From Hahellaceae bacterium (GTDB lineage: Bacteria; Pseudomonadota; Gammaproteobacteria; Pseudomonadales; Oleiphilaceae): a DNA stretch of 64,000 nucleotides. A model generated the notes under the pieces. That model worked only from the letters and a program-made list of their open reading frames with translations, was not told where the DNA came from and did no database searches. Shown one piece after another: positions 51,719-62,317 of the stretch. The stretch covers positions 1 through 64,000 of the forward strand of contig JACKOB010000008.1 in assembly GCA_024234575.1 (NCBI GenBank), read 5' to 3'. A program made the position numbers and the translations under genes. Position 1 is the stretch's first letter. Each line of letters begins with the position of its first letter.

Positions 51719-53871
51719 AGAGACTTTTCCTCATGGTTTGTCAGTACGGTATTGGTTGTTGCGGTAGGTGATGCCCTTAACTGATCAAGACTTTCTTTGG
51801 CTTGCTGCATTCGCTGCACATTTTTTTGCAAGGCTCGCTCGAGCTTGTCAGTGTCGCCGCCACTACTTTTTGCATCGGCTAGCGTTTGCTGCATTTTTTC
51901 GCATTTGCTTTTTGCCTTATCATACTGGTCTTGCAAGTGTGCGATTTGCTCGTTGACAGATTCCTGGCTGGCATATGCGGCATCGGCGGTCACTGCTGTA
52001 TCCGTTGCTAGCGTTTCAGTGATGGCAGTTTCAGGTTTAGCGTTGGTTTTCGAGGCAATAGTTTTCTTTAACGCATCAACTGCCTTCTCTGCTTCGACTA
52101 CGCGGACCTGATTTTTTTCAATCGCCCGTTGTGTTTTAGCGATAGCGTCTTCGTTTGCTGGGTCCATGCCATTCAGTGTTGCCTGAAGCTTGACCAGTTT
52201 TTGTTTCATCTTCTCAAGGCTGCTCTCCTGTTCAGAGAGCTCCACCATGGGATCAACTTTTGCTGCTGTTTCGACCTCGGTGCTCTGGGATACCGCTGGC
52301 GTGGATGCCGCCGCATTGCCGGTCAGAGCTTTTTTCTCGGCGGCACGGGCAATAGCGGCAGCAACGGCTGCGGCTTTACTATCAGCGGGTGTTGATCCTT
52401 GTTGCAGTTCTTTGGCTTTTTTCTCTGCCTGGGCTTTCGCTGCGGCTTCTGCCCGGGCTTTTCGGTTGGCTTCTTTTTCTTCTTTCTCTCTTTCTTGCCT
52501 TAATACTCTAAATTCAAAGCGTTCACGCGCTTTGTCAGACTTTAGCTGATCTTGTTTCTGTTTGCGGATTTCACCCTTGGCGTAGCGATAATGTTGCACC
52601 AAAGGAATGGCGCTGGGGCACACATAGGAGCAGGCACCACACTCTATGCAGTCTGCCAGGTTGTGGTTTTCAGCCTGTTCCCAATTGCCTGATTGAGCAA
52701 ACCAGAACAGTTGTTGGGGAAGCAGCTCCATCGGGCAGGCTTCTACACAGAAGCCGCAGCGTATACATGCTTGAGCAGGTGGCGGAAGTGGCATCTCGTC
52801 GTGAGTTGCAGCAATAATGCAGTTGCTTGTTTTAACAATAGGGCAATCACCGTTTTCTAGCGTAAATCCCATCATCGGGCCACCCATAATAAGGCGATTC
52901 ACTTTGTCAGCCTGCAGGCCAGCGTGTTGCAGCAGCGTAGAGACAGGCGTGCCAATAAGAACTTCATAGTTGCCGGGAGTAGAAATCGCTTCGCCGGTAG
53001 CGGTGGTCACGCGTGAGATTAGCGGTTCGCCATAAGTCACTGCTTTGTATACGGCGGCAGCGGTGGCCACATTCTGGCACATAATGCCTATGTCGGCGGG
53101 GATCCTTCCTGAAGGGATTTCGCAGCCTGTGAGTATTTTGATAAGCTGTTTTTCGCCGCCGGAAGGGTATTTGGTTGGGATAACTACGACTTCAATCAAT
53201 GTCTTGGCTGCGGCTTTTCGCAGTGCATTGATTGCTTCTGGCTTGTTGTCTTCAATGCCAATAATACAATGATCGGGGGCAAGAATTCGCGCCATGATTT
53301 CCAGGCCTTTGATCACTTCCAGGGGACGCTCTCGCATTAGCATGTCATCGGCCGTGATATATGGCTCACACTCGGCGGCATTCAGGATAAGCGTCTTAAC
53401 TTTGTCCTGACGCGGCGGGTGCAGTTTAACTTCTGTTGGGAAGCCCGCACCACCCATGCCTGCGATACCGGCATCTCTGACTATGGTGAGTATTTCACTG
53501 ACCGTGAGGGACGAATGATCTCTGTTTAATGGTGCTTGCAGCCAGGTGTCCTGGCCATCAGGCTTTAATATGACGCAGGTATCCCGCATCGCGGAAGGAT
53601 GAGCCACGGGGCGCGATTCAATGCTGGTAATCGTACCAGAGGTTGGAGCATGAACTGCAGCACTTATCACCCCCTGAGGTTCTGCCAGCTTTTGTCCTTT
53701 CTTTACGTGGTCGCCAACGCTAACAAGGGTTTTTGCTGGAGCGCCTATATGCTGCTGCAGCGGAATGATTAACTCTTCCGGCAAGGGCAGCTTTTCAATC
53801 CCACGCTGAGTGGATTGTTCTTTGTTTGTTTCAGGATGAATGCCACCGTGAAAATCCCAAATCTTGCGCAT
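51715..53871 (-). CDS. rsxC: Electron transport complex subunit RsxC
   Basis: Peripheral NADH-binding subunit of 718 residues that feeds electrons into the complex. The flavin/NADH domain has [13 protein letters not shown] and [19 protein letters not shown]. Two ferredoxin motifs are [18 protein letters not shown] and [17 protein letters not shown]. After about residue 450 comes a long charged Ala/Lys/Glu-rich extension ([36 protein letters not shown]) predicted to be coiled coil; its length and sequence vary between species and its role is unclear. Confidence 0.95.
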   Translation of the reverse strand: MRKIWDFHGGIHPETNKEQSTQRGIEKLPLPEELIIPLQQHIGAPAKTLVSVGDHVKKGQKLAEPQGVISAAVHAPTSGTITSIESRPVAHPSAMRDTCVILKPDGQDTWLQAPLNRDHSSLTVSEILTIVRDAGIAGMGGAGFPTEVKLHPPRQDKVKTLILNAAECEPYITADDMLMRERPLEVIKGLEIMARILAPDHCIIGIEDNKPEAINALRKAAAKTLIEVVVIPTKYPSGGEKQLIKILTGCEIPSGRIPADIGIMCQNVATAAAVYKAVTYGEPLISRVTTATGEAISTPGNYEVLIGTPVSTLLQHAGLQADKVNRLIMGGPMMGFTLENGDCPIVKTSNCIIAATHDEMPLPPPAQACIRCGFCVEACPMELLPQQLFWFAQSGNWEQAENHNLADCIECGACSYVCPSAIPLVQHYRYAKGEIRKQKQDQLKSDKARERFEFRVLRQEREKEEKEANRKARAEAAAKAQAEKKAKELQQGSTPADSKAAAVAAAIARAAEKKALTGNAAASTPAVSQSTEVETAAKVDPMVELSEQESSLEKMKQKLVKLQATLNGMDPANEDAIAKTQRAIEKNQVRVVEAEKAVDALKKTIASKTNAKPETAITETLATDTAVTADAAYASQESVNEQIAHLQDQYDKAKSKCEKMQQTLADAKSSGGDTDKLERALQKNVQRMQQAKESLDQLRASPTATTNTVLTNHEEKSL

Positions 53872-54470
53872 TAACTATTTACCCCTTCAGGAATTTGACG
53901 ATCGGTAGCAATGATTGCCGGTTGCGAGAAGGATTGTTGCGGGGGCTGCCAGGTCCAGGTTCTGATGTCCTGTGCAACCGGTACCATGTCGATGCAGTCT
54001 ACGGGGCAAGGTTCGACGCAAAGGTCACAGCCCGTGCATTCGGCGGCGATAACGGTGTGCATTTGTTTTGCGGCACCAAGAATGGCATCGACGGGACAGG
54101 CTTGAATGCACTTTGTACAGCCAATGCACTCTTCTTCCCGAATAACAGCCACTTTCTTTTCGCTGACGACGCCATGTTCATCGTCGAGGGGAATCACCTC
54201 AACATCCAGCAGGTCGGCTAACGCTTCAATGGTGTTTTCTCCACCAGGAGGGCATTTATTAATAGCCTCTCCCCCGGCGATGGCTTCTGCGTAGGGTCTG
54301 CAACCTGGAAATCCGCACTGTCCACATTGTGTCTGGGGCAGCAGGCTGTCAATTTCGTCGACAATTGGGTTGCCTTCGACTTTAAATCGAATGGAGGCAA
54401 AGCCCAGGAGGGCGCCAAAGGCCAGACATAAACCAAGAAGCGCCAGAATTGACGAGACTACTAAACTCAT
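53871..54470 (-). CDS. rsxB: Electron transport complex subunit RsxB
   Basis: Iron-sulphur subunit of 199 residues on the cytoplasmic face. One N-terminal membrane helix is followed by a [15 protein letters not shown] cluster loop and two [4Fe-4S] ferredoxin motifs, [14 protein letters not shown] and [15 protein letters not shown]. It passes electrons from RsxC toward the membrane subunits. It abuts rsxC with a one-base overlap. Confidence 0.96.
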   Translation of the reverse strand: MSLVVSSILALLGLCLAFGALLGFASIRFKVEGNPIVDEIDSLLPQTQCGQCGFPGCRPYAEAIAGGEAINKCPPGGENTIEALADLLDVEVIPLDDEHGVVSEKKVAVIREEECIGCTKCIQACPVDAILGAAKQMHTVIAAECTGCDLCVEPCPVDCIDMVPVAQDIRTWTWQPPQQSFSQPAIIATDRQIPEGVNS

Positions 54471-54508
54471 TCGGTCATACTCTTTTCGCTAGATATCAAA
54501 AGGTTTCA

Positions 54509-55090
54509 CTAAATATCAACAAGGCCGGAAAAACCGAGGAAGGCCAGTGACATGAGGCCCGCAGTCACCATTCCAATGGCAGATCCTTTGAAATGTATCG
54601 GTACATCTGCGACGGCAATTCTTTCGCGCATCGCTGAAAAAAGCACCAGTACCAGCGAAAAACCCACTGCGGCACCAAACCCGTACATGATCGATTCAAC
54701 GAAGCCGTTTTGCTTTTTGATGTTAAGCAAAGCAACGCCAAGTACCGCGCAATTCGTGGTAATTAATGGCAGAAATATCCCTAGAACGCGATAGAGCATC
54801 GGGCTGGTTTTGCGAACAACCATTTCCGTAAACTGCACCACCACGGCGATGACCAGAATAAAGGTGATGGTTTGCAAAAATTCAATGCCTAAAGGCTTTA
54901 ATAAATACTCGAAACTCAGATAGCTGCACAACGACGACAAGGTTAGAACGAATGTCGTAGCCAGGGACATGCCCATTGCTGTTTCCAGCTTGTTGGAAAC
55001 GCCCATGAATGGACAAAGCCCCAGAAACTGCACGAGAACGAAGTTGTTCACCAGAATGGTACTTACCAGGATGAGAAGGTAATCGGTCAT
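54509..55090 (-). CDS. rsxA: Electron transport complex subunit RsxA
   Basis: Integral membrane subunit of 193 residues with six helices, homologous to Rsx[21 protein letters not shown] and [19 protein letters not shown] carry the conserved cysteines and loops. First gene of the rsxABCDGE-nth unit; its promoter should lie in 55091-55154, downstream of the metG terminator. Confidence 0.96.
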   Translation of the reverse strand: MTDYLLILVSTILVNNFVLVQFLGLCPFMGVSNKLETAMGMSLATTFVLTLSSLCSYLSFEYLLKPLGIEFLQTITFILVIAVVVQFTEMVVRKTSPMLYRVLGIFLPLITTNCAVLGVALLNIKKQNGFVESIMYGFGAAVGFSLVLVLFSAMRERIAVADVPIHFKGSAIGMVTAGLMSLAFLGFSGLVDI

Positions 55091-55154
55091 TTTCTTGTGT
55101 CAGTCCTGTATGTGGCCAGTGCCCGTGTATCAATGCAGGCCATTTCTGGCTGCT

Positions 55155-55196
55155 AAAAAGCGCCGCTGAAGCAATAGGTCTCGCTAAAAGCGGCGC
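55155..55196 (-). terminator. Rho-independent terminator between metG and rsxA
   Basis: On the minus strand GCGCCGCT (55196-55189) pairs with AGCGGCGC (55167-55160) over a 21-base loop, followed by five T. It ends the metG transcript and separates it from the rsx operon. Confidence 0.85.
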
Positions 55197-55253
55197 AATT
55201 ATGATCAACCTGAGTGAATGATTCAAGTTTCAGGTTTGCCCTGAATTGCTCTG

Positions 55254-57293
55254 CTATTTAACCCGCATGCCGGGTTTGGCACCAGTATGTGGCTCGAGAA
55301 TCCATATATCTTTACCGCCGGGGCCTGCCGCCAGGACCATGCCTTCCGACATCCCAAACTTCATCTTTCTGGATTTGAGGTTGGCAACCATCACGGTGTG
55401 TTTGCCAATCAGTTGTTCTGGCTGATAAGCAGACTTGATACCTGCAAAAACGTTTCTCGTTTCACCGCCCAGATCCAGGGTGAGTTGCAATAACTTATCT
55501 GCACCTTCCACATGCTGGGCGTCTTTGATTAATGCTATACGTAAATCAACCTTGGCAAAGTCATCAAACTCGATTTCGCTGGCGATGGGCTCATTGCTTT
55601 CGCTGGTGACTTTGCTCGTCTTTTCCTGCTTTGCGGGCTTGGCATCGGGTGATGCAGAAGCGGCGACCATTTTTTCTATTTGCTTTACGTCAACGCGTCC
55701 CATCATTGGGGTAAACGGGTTCACTGAATTGCCAAGCAGTAGTTTCGTGCGCGCGTCCCAGGTTAACTGGATGCCTAAAAAAGCCTCTGTTTTTTCGGCG
55801 ATGCCGGGTAATACGGGGGCAAGATATGTTACGAGCTGTCTGAACATATTGATGGCATTCGAACAAATCAGCCAAAGCTCTTGCTCTTTGCCTTCTTGTT
55901 TTGCCACAACCCAGGGTGCTTTGTCGGCGATATATTGGTTAGCGGTATCCGCCAGTTCCATTATAAGGCGCATGGCTTTACCAAAATCGCGATTTTCATA
56001 AAGGTCGGCGATTTCGTCGCCAGCCTCAATAAACCGATTTAATAGCGCTTCTTCGTCTGTCGTGGGGGAAAGCTTGCCGTCGAAGTTCTTCGTGATGAAG
56101 TTGGCGCAGCGGCTGGCGATATTGACCACTTTACCGACCACGTCAGAGTTAACCTTTTGTGCAAAATCTGTCAGATTAAGGTCAAGGTCGTCGACGTGTC
56201 GCGTCAGCTTCGCAGCAAAATAGTAGCGCAGATATTCGGGATCAAGATGCTCAAGGTAGGTTCTGGCCATGATAAATGTGCCACGAGACTTGGACATTTT
56301 TGTGCCATCAACGGTGACGAAGCCATGTGCGTTTACGGCGGTCGGCGTTCTGAATCCTGCACAGCTAAGCATTGCAGGCCAGAACAAGGCATGAAAGTTG
56401 ATAATATCTTTGCCAATGAAATGATACAGTTCGGCGGTTGAGTCTTTATGCCAGTAGTCATCAAAATTTAGATCAGGGTCGCGCAGACACAGGTTCTTAA
56501 AACTTGCCATGTAGCCAATAGGTGCATCCAGCCAGACGTAGAAATATTTGCCGGGCTCATTCGGTATCTCGAAACCAAAGTAGGGGGCATCCCGGCTGAT
56601 GTCCCATTCTTGCAGGCCGCTATCGAGCCACTCAGACAGTTTGTTGGCAATCTGGGGCTGTAAGGTACCGCTGCGGGTCCAGGTTTTTAAAAACTCTTCA
56701 AACTCTGGCAGCTTGAAAAAGAAATGTGTGGATGACTTTTCGATCGGTGTGGCACCCGAAATCGCTGACTTGGGATTGATCAGTTCCGCTGGGCTGTAGG
56801 TGGCACCGCAGGCTTCACAGTTATCGCCGTACTGATCTTCAGTCTTGCATTTAGGACAAGTCCCCTTGATGAATCGGTCTGCCAGAAACAGTTCTTTTTC
56901 GGGGTCGAACGCCTGCGTGACGCTTCGTTGAGCAATTTTTCCGTTTTTCAGACACTCATTATAAATGTACTCGGACAGCTCGCGATTCTCTTCAGAGTGT
57001 GTTGAGTAATAGTTGTCAAAGCGGATCAGGAAGTCAGAAAAGTCTTGTTGATGTTCGCTATTGACCCGCTCGATCAGCTGTTCTGACGTGATGCCTTCTT
57101 TTTCTGCACGCAGCATGATGGCTGTACCATGGGCGTCATCGGCGCAGACATAAGTGCACTGATGCCCTCGCAACTTCTGAAACCTCACCCAGATGTCCGT
57201 TTGGATATATTCAAGTAAATGACCAAGATGAATCGGGCCATTAGCATACGGAAGGGCGCTGGTAACAAGTATTTTGCGAGTGCTGGCTGACAT
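55254..57293 (-). CDS. metG: Methionyl-tRNA synthetase
   Basis: Charges elongator and initiator tRNA with methionine. It has 679 residues. The HIGH-type motif is in [19 protein letters not shown], the zinc knuckle in [18 protein letters not shown], and the KMSKS loop in [13 protein letters not shown]. The C-terminal 110 residues are the EMAPII/Trbp111-like tRNA-binding dimerisation domain ([20 protein letters not shown]). A low-complexity Lys/Ser/Glu linker joins the two. It is divergent from apbC/mrp, the usual neighbour. Confidence 0.98.
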   Translation of the reverse strand: MSASTRKILVTSALPYANGPIHLGHLLEYIQTDIWVRFQKLRGHQCTYVCADDAHGTAIMLRAEKEGITSEQLIERVNSEHQQDFSDFLIRFDNYYSTHSEENRELSEYIYNECLKNGKIAQRSVTQAFDPEKELFLADRFIKGTCPKCKTEDQYGDNCEACGATYSPAELINPKSAISGATPIEKSSTHFFFKLPEFEEFLKTWTRSGTLQPQIANKLSEWLDSGLQEWDISRDAPYFGFEIPNEPGKYFYVWLDAPIGYMASFKNLCLRDPDLNFDDYWHKDSTAELYHFIGKDIINFHALFWPAMLSCAGFRTPTAVNAHGFVTVDGTKMSKSRGTFIMARTYLEHLDPEYLRYYFAAKLTRHVDDLDLNLTDFAQKVNSDVVGKVVNIASRCANFITKNFDGKLSPTTDEEALLNRFIEAGDEIADLYENRDFGKAMRLIMELADTANQYIADKAPWVVAKQEGKEQELWLICSNAINMFRQLVTYLAPVLPGIAEKTEAFLGIQLTWDARTKLLLGNSVNPFTPMMGRVDVKQIEKMVAASASPDAKPAKQEKTSKVTSESNEPIASEIEFDDFAKVDLRIALIKDAQHVEGADKLLQLTLDLGGETRNVFAGIKSAYQPEQLIGKHTVMVANLKSRKMKFGMSEGMVLAAGPGGKDIWILEPHTGAKPGMRVK

Positions 57294-57450
57294 AGCGGGT
57301 ATTATTTTCCTTGTTCGGTAAATTCGGTACGACCCGATTCTTGGGAACGCGAGTTTTCATTTTGGCCTCAGCGTCTTTTCAAAAAAAGCGCGTTGGCAGG
57401 GCATCAAATTAAGCAATTGGCAAAGCTGCCAGCTAAATTGAAACGCTTGT

Positions 57451-57584
57451 TTAAATAAAGTCGCCATGATACAGAGGCGCGAGCTTTTTTTCACCTTTCT
57501 CGTACAATTCTGACAACATCATTTGCTTGTTTGGCGCGTCAAGGAGGTCATCCTGGTTAAAGGCTGTTCGTTGTACCTTTGGCA
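57451..57584 (-). CDS. Possible 44-residue protein upstream of metG
   Basis: An open frame beginning MPKVQRTAFNQDDLLDAPNK and ending KLAPLYHGDFI. It has protein-like composition but no Shine-Dalgarno, and it overlaps the apbC promoter region on the other strand. It could be a small real gene or chance. Confidence 0.3.
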
Positions 57585-57600
57585 TGGCTGTCGTTATAAT
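57571..57600 (+). promoter_or_regulatory. Sigma70 promoter of apbC/mrp
   Basis: TTGTAC at 57571-57576 and a perfect TATAAT at 57595-57600 are 18 bases apart. The start site near 57607 gives a 5' leader of about 67 bases and excludes the longer apbC frame beginning at 57527. Confidence 0.7.
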
Positions 57601-57673
57601 GCCCGACTTAATTAATAGGTTATTCGGTTTGCAGATGTTCGCAAACATTTTGCATCGTTTTAGAGGTGATCTG

Positions 57674-58774
57674 ATGAGTAAAGTTACCGTTGAAAGCGTT
57701 TCCCAGGCAATTGCAGGTTATTTGGATCCCTATTTGGGCAAAACACTTATTGAGCTAAATCTGGTAAAAGCAATTGATATCGATGCCGGTGATGTGCGGG
57801 TGTCGATAGAGTTTCCCTATGTCATGGCGGGGTTGAAAGGCGCAATTCAACAGGTTTTGACAAGTGCTATCGAAGATGTGGCTGGCGTAGATTCGGTGCG
57901 CGTGGACATTCGTCAGGCAATTTTGCCTAGCAAGTCGCCCAATAATTTACCAGCGATGAGTAAAATAAAGAATATCGTCGCAGTAGCTTCTGGTAAGGGC
58001 GGCGTAGGCAAGTCAACAGTGAGTGTCAACCTGGCGCTGGCGCTGGCGGCTGAAGGGGCGAAAGTCGGTATTCTCGATGCAGATATATATGGGCCAAGTG
58101 TTGGCATGATGCTGGGTGTAGCCGAAGGGGTGCGTCCTGAGGTTAAAGATGGCAAATACTTTTTACCGGTTGTCGCGCACGGTGTGCAATCCATGTCGAT
58201 GGCCTATTTGATTACCGAAGATACACCAATGGTATGGCGAGGCCCGATGGTCAGCGGTGCGTTACAGCAACTGTTAACGCAAACCCTGTGGGATGATCTC
58301 GATTATCTGATTATTGACATGCCTCCCGGAACTGGCGACATCCAGTTAACTTTGTCACAAAAAGTGCCGGTTACGGGGGCCATTATCGTGACGACTCCAC
58401 AGGATATTGCGCTGCTGGACTGTAAAAAAGGCATAGAGATGTTCCGCAAGGTAAATGTGCCGGTCATCGGCGTGGTTGAGAATATGGCCACATTCTGTTG
58501 TCCAAAGTGCGGTCATAACGAGCCAGTTTTTGGAGCGGGCGGCGGTGAGAAAATCGCGGCCCAGTATCAGTCGGCCCTGATCGGCCAGTTGCCTTTGAAT
58601 GGCACGATTCGCGAGCACGTAGATAGTGGTCGCCCGACAGTCGTTAGTGCGCCAGACTCCGAAATTACCTTGCTTTATCGTGATATGGCGAGAAAGGCGA
58701 CAGCCTTGTTGTCGCAACAAGTGGTTGTCGATGAGTTGGCTTTTCCAGAAATTATTATGCGTAGCGGCAAGTGA
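57674..58774 (+). CDS. apbC: Iron-sulphur cluster carrier ApbC/Mrp
   Basis: P-loop ATPase of 366 residues that holds and delivers [4Fe-4S] clusters. An N-terminal MIP18-like domain is followed by the deviant Walker A ASGKGGVGKSTVSVNLALAL, then DADIYGPSV, LIIDMPPGTGDIQLT and the cluster-binding CxxC in CCPKCGH. The ATG at 57674 follows AGAGGTGA and lies within the predicted transcript; the frame from 57527 would add 49 residues that lack family support. Confidence 0.95.
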   Translation: MSKVTVESVSQAIAGYLDPYLGKTLIELNLVKAIDIDAGDVRVSIEFPYVMAGLKGAIQQVLTSAIEDVAGVDSVRVDIRQAILPSKSPNNLPAMSKIKNIVAVASGKGGVGKSTVSVNLALALAAEGAKVGILDADIYGPSVGMMLGVAEGVRPEVKDGKYFLPVVAHGVQSMSMAYLITEDTPMVWRGPMVSGALQQLLTQTLWDDLDYLIIDMPPGTGDIQLTLSQKVPVTGAIIVTTPQDIALLDCKKGIEMFRKVNVPVIGVVENMATFCCPKCGHNEPVFGAGGGEKIAAQYQSALIGQLPLNGTIREHVDSGRPTVVSAPDSEITLLYRDMARKATALLSQQVVVDELAFPEIIMRSGK

Positions 58775-58939
58775 AGGCTGTGTTGTATAAAACTGCCTGA
58801 AATGCGTGATGTGAGAATTGGGGAGAAAGTTTTAAATTTTCTCTGAAAGCCGTTATCATGCCGGCTTGTTGGGTGTTGCTGCGCACTGGCAGATACGCTT
58901 TTTATTGAACTCTGATGTATTCATCGCGGAATAAAGTTT

Positions 58940-59506
58940 ATGACAATTAAATCGGACAAGTGGATACGCCGGATGGCGGCAGAGCAAGGAATGATCGAAC
59001 CTTTTGAGGCCGGTCAGGTTCGCACAAATGCTGGCGGTAAAATCATATCTTATGGCACTTCAAGCTACGGTTATGATGTGCGCTGCAGCAATGAGTTTAA
59101 AATATTCACTAATGTTCACTCCGCGACGGTTGACCCGAAGCACTTTGATGAAAAAAGTTTTGTCGATATCGAAAGCGACATCTGTATCATTCCTCCCAAC
59201 TCATTTGCCCTGGCGCGAACGGTGGAATATTTTAGAATCCCCCGCAACGTTTTAACTATTTGCCTGGGTAAATCAACTTATGCGCGTTGCGGTATTATTG
59301 TTAACGTGACGCCATTGGAGCCAGAGTGGGAAGGTCATGTCACCCTGGAGTTTTCCAACACCACTACCTTGCCAGCTAAAATTTACGCCAACGAAGGTGT
59401 AGCCCAAATGTTGTTTTTCGAGTCGGATGAGCAATGTGAAGTGAGCTATAAAGATCGTGGTGGCAAGTATATGGGGCAGACTGGCGTTACGCTGCCGCAG
59501 GCCTAG
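58940..59506 (+). CDS. dcd: dCTP deaminase
   Basis: Produces dUTP for thymidylate synthesis. It has 188 residues with [20 protein letters not shown], the catalytic region [20 protein letters not shown] with Glu in [14 protein letters not shown], and the C-terminal flap [17 protein letters not shown]. Its place after apbC and beside metG is standard for pseudomonad-like gammaproteobacteria. Confidence 0.97.
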   Translation: MTIKSDKWIRRMAAEQGMIEPFEAGQVRTNAGGKIISYGTSSYGYDVRCSNEFKIFTNVHSATVDPKHFDEKSFVDIESDICIIPPNSFALARTVEYFRIPRNVLTICLGKSTYARCGIIVNVTPLEPEWEGHVTLEFSNTTTLPAKIYANEGVAQMLFFESDEQCEVSYKDRGGKYMGQTGVTLPQA

Positions 59507-59560
59507 TATCTCTTTTGCCAGAACTCGGGGTTTTAGCAATTTTGGCGACCAGGAATGGTG

Positions 59561-60787
59561 ATGATTAGTACCGCTAACGCATCATCACTGCGGGCAAGCC
59601 TGCTATTAATGGTAGTGCTGGGGTATTTCGTTCTTTACGCACCTCAGCCGCTGCTGCCTTACTTTACGCAACATTTTTCAATCAGCAAATCAGAAGCCGG
59701 TTTGCTGATGTCAGCAATAATGCTGCCGATGTGTTTATCACCTTTGATCGTCGGCAAGTGGTTTTCTGCGTTTTCTGCAGTCACTTTATTGCATGTGTCA
59801 TCTCTGGTATTGGCGGTCAGTACAGTACTGTTTTCTCTGATTGATTCTTTCCCCTGGCTATTGTTATTAAGAGTAATACAAGGCGTCTTTTTGCCCCAAT
59901 TACTGACGGCAGTGATGGTCTTGCTGGCAACAGGGTTGGTGTTGGACAGGCTCGTTAAAATTATGTCTGCCTATGTGGCAGCAACGATTGTTGGTGGTTT
60001 ATGTAGCCGTTTGGTGGCTGGCTATGCGCTTGAAACACATCGCTGGGAATGGCTGTTTATTGCGATAGCTTTCGGTTTTTTAGTAGTTTTGGTGATCTTT
60101 TTTCGATTATCAATACGGTATTTTAAAGCGCCGGTACTGTCATCGAGCAACAAGCAATCGGGCGTTTTTTCGTTACCAAGAATTGCAATGGTTTTTCGTC
60201 ATCCGGTCACCCGGTATCGGCTGTTAAGCATTGCCTGTTTGTTTTTCGTATTTTCCGGAATGTTGAATTATGCAACTTTTCGGATATATGAGATATCTGC
60301 AACCGCCGGGCAGCTTGCGATAGGTTTGCTTTATGTTGGATATTTGTTAGGTTTATTTGTCTCTCTGAGTGCCCAGTCACTGTCGCAAAAATATGGCGGG
60401 GCCAATCGTGTGTCGATGCTCGCTTATGCCGTTTTCTTTGTGGCGGTTGCGATGACGATGACAACTAGCGAGTGGGTGCTTTATTGTGCGTTGTTTGTAT
60501 TTTGTGGTGCGATGTTTCTGGTGCATTCACTTGCAACGGCGGCAACGAATGCACTGGCGGTGGATACCGATGATCGCCGCTTGCTGAATGCATCTTACCT
60601 GACATTTTATTATGGAGGTGGTGTACTGGGGTCTTATATACCTGGATTGATTTATCAGGGGTTTGGTTGGACCGCTTTCGTGATTGGGTTGTTGCTGATA
60701 ACTTTACTGGGCTGGATGTGTTTGATGAAAAGCATCCGTAGCGAGTCGTTGATGGCAAGCCCTGTTGATGTGTTTTCGAAATTGTAA
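59561..60787 (+). CDS. Major facilitator superfamily transporter
   Basis: Inner-membrane transporter of 408 residues with about twelve hydrophobic segments. LLMSAIMLPMCLSPLIVGKW precedes the first loop, a region resembling the drug-exporter DHA1 group. The N-terminal text YAPQPLLPYFTQHFSISKSEA recalls YnfM-like carriers. Substrate is unknown. The ATG at 59561 is chosen because AGGA lies 6 bases upstream; the ATG at 59555 would leave no spacing. Confidence 0.82.
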   Translation: MISTANASSLRASLLLMVVLGYFVLYAPQPLLPYFTQHFSISKSEAGLLMSAIMLPMCLSPLIVGKWFSAFSAVTLLHVSSLVLAVSTVLFSLIDSFPWLLLLRVIQGVFLPQLLTAVMVLLATGLVLDRLVKIMSAYVAATIVGGLCSRLVAGYALETHRWEWLFIAIAFGFLVVLVIFFRLSIRYFKAPVLSSSNKQSGVFSLPRIAMVFRHPVTRYRLLSIACLFFVFSGMLNYATFRIYEISATAGQLAIGLLYVGYLLGLFVSLSAQSLSQKYGGANRVSMLAYAVFFVAVAMTMTTSEWVLYCALFVFCGAMFLVHSLATAATNALAVDTDDRRLLNASYLTFYYGGGVLGSYIPGLIYQGFGWTAFVIGLLLITLLGWMCLMKSIRSESLMASPVDVFSKL

Positions 60788-60909
60788 CAACAGGAAACGA
60801 AAATGCTTATTAAAGGCTAGACTAGGAGAATGTTGTATAAAGCCGACTCGGATTTAAAAAATAATCATTTAAACTTTTAAAAGAATAAAAATAATGGAAG
60901 GCATTAACA

Positions 60910-61587
60910 TTGAATGATTTGATGATAAAAAATGTGGTTGACGGCGTCATCAAGTTTAGAGCTGACCACAAACTGTTTCCCTGTGCGGAGTGTCAGAGTT
61001 ATGGCAGCCTCGAACGATGGCGTCAGGTTTTCTGGCGTTTAAAGTTAATAGGTCAGAATGATAATCTTTATGGCGGGGCTGGCTATGGCAATATCAGTCA
61101 TCGCATTCAAGGGGCGAGGTTTCTGATTTCAGGAAGTCAGACCGGTGCGCAACCAAACCTATACGCGGATGGGTATGCGTGTGTTGATGACGTGTTTTTT
61201 GCAGAGAATGCGGTGACATCCAGGGGTGAGGTATTGCCTTCGTCAGAATCCATGACGCACGCGGCGGTTTATGTCGCGAATCCGGCGATAAGTATGGTGT
61301 TGCATGTTCACTCTCCTCTGATTTGGGCGCACTATTCAGCATTAGAGGTGTCGACTATTGCCGCCGATATTGGTTACGGCACATTGGCCATGGCAGAAGC
61401 AATACGTGTTGAAGTAAAGCGCCTGTCTGCGCGCGGTCAAAACCATGGCGAGATTGTGATGTTGGGGCATGAAGATGGCGTCATTGCCTGGGGGGAGACC
61501 GCAGAGCTAGCATCGATGCGGATGCTTGATCTTTATACGCGTGCCACCAGACTGAAGATGCAAGAGAAGTTTGTTAAGCCTCGGTAG
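60910..61587 (+). CDS. Class II aldolase/adducin-family protein
   Basis: Cytoplasmic protein of 225 residues with the zinc-dependent class II aldolase fold: NLYGGAGYGNISHR, ISGSQTGAQP, a possible catalytic Glu in SSESMTHAAVY, the metal ligands VLHVHSPLIW and the final His in LGHEDGVIAWG. The fold is shared by sugar-phosphate aldolases, epimerases and MtnB, so the reaction is not decided. The TTG start follows GGAAGG by 8 bases. It lies 122 bases past the MFS gene, a possible but unproved pairing. Confidence 0.78.
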   Translation: MNDLMIKNVVDGVIKFRADHKLFPCAECQSYGSLERWRQVFWRLKLIGQNDNLYGGAGYGNISHRIQGARFLISGSQTGAQPNLYADGYACVDDVFFAENAVTSRGEVLPSSESMTHAAVYVANPAISMVLHVHSPLIWAHYSALEVSTIAADIGYGTLAMAEAIRVEVKRLSARGQNHGEIVMLGHEDGVIAWGETAELASMRMLDLYTRATRLKMQEKFVKPR

Positions 61588-61712
61588 CAGCATCCCGGCG
61601 CTGGCTCATGTACTGCCTTTTGATTTTTGAATGCGATGTTAAAGCTTAAGGTAATGGCATTGTAGGATCACTTTTTAAATAAAGTGCGTGTTGTGTTTTT
61701 GGAGTGTAATGT

Positions 61713-62312
61713 TTGAAAACTGAAAGTTTACAAAAGCATCTGGCTAAGTTTAAAGGCTGGAGAGAATCCCTTTTTTTGGTTATGTTGGCAGAGCGTTCTT
61801 TTCCTAATTACGCACTTTTTTCAGACCTGGTGGAATTATCAACGGCAGAAAAAATGGCCGATATTATTAACCAGTGTTGGGAAATTATTGAGGAGAATGA
61901 TCGCAACAAAGACCGCACCGATAAGCTGCTGCTGACGCTCGACGAGATAACTCCCGATCCCGAAAAATATGAAGTGTATGGTTTGAACCCCGCACTGGAT
62001 TGTTGTGAGCTGGTGCAAATGGTGTTGTTTTCATGGGTTAACCCTGAAAACAGGCGCGCGCATACAGCGGCAATGAAAAGCTTGAACAGCGTACTTGAAT
62101 TTATTGAGTATCGAGAGGGGGAAGGCTTGGATGATGATGCCATGGTCGAGTTATTTGATAACCATCCCTTACTGATCGAAGAAAACGCCTTTCAGGAAGA
62201 GGCATTTAAAATGATTAAGGCTGAGCGGTTTCCGTCTGCATCTTTTATCCGCAAACTTAAAGTACTGGCTGAAAATGATGGCGTCAGCAATCTAGGTATT
62301 TCTTTGGAGTAG
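61713..62312 (+). CDS. yjaG: YjaG/DUF416 family protein
   Basis: Cytoplasmic helical protein of 199 residues in the DUF416 family, widespread in gammaproteobacteria with unknown function. Landmarks are LFLVMLAERSFPNYALF, INQCWEII, GLNPALDCCELVQMVLFSWV and FQEEAFKMIKAERFPSASFI. The TTG start follows GGAG. It ends six bases before avtA, so the two are probably co-transcribed. Confidence 0.88.
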   Translation: MKTESLQKHLAKFKGWRESLFLVMLAERSFPNYALFSDLVELSTAEKMADIINQCWEIIEENDRNKDRTDKLLLTLDEITPDPEKYEVYGLNPALDCCELVQMVLFSWVNPENRRAHTAAMKSLNSVLEFIEYREGEGLDDDAMVELFDNHPLLIEENAFQEEAFKMIKAERFPSASFIRKLKVLAENDGVSNLGISLE

Positions 62313-62317
62313 GTGCG

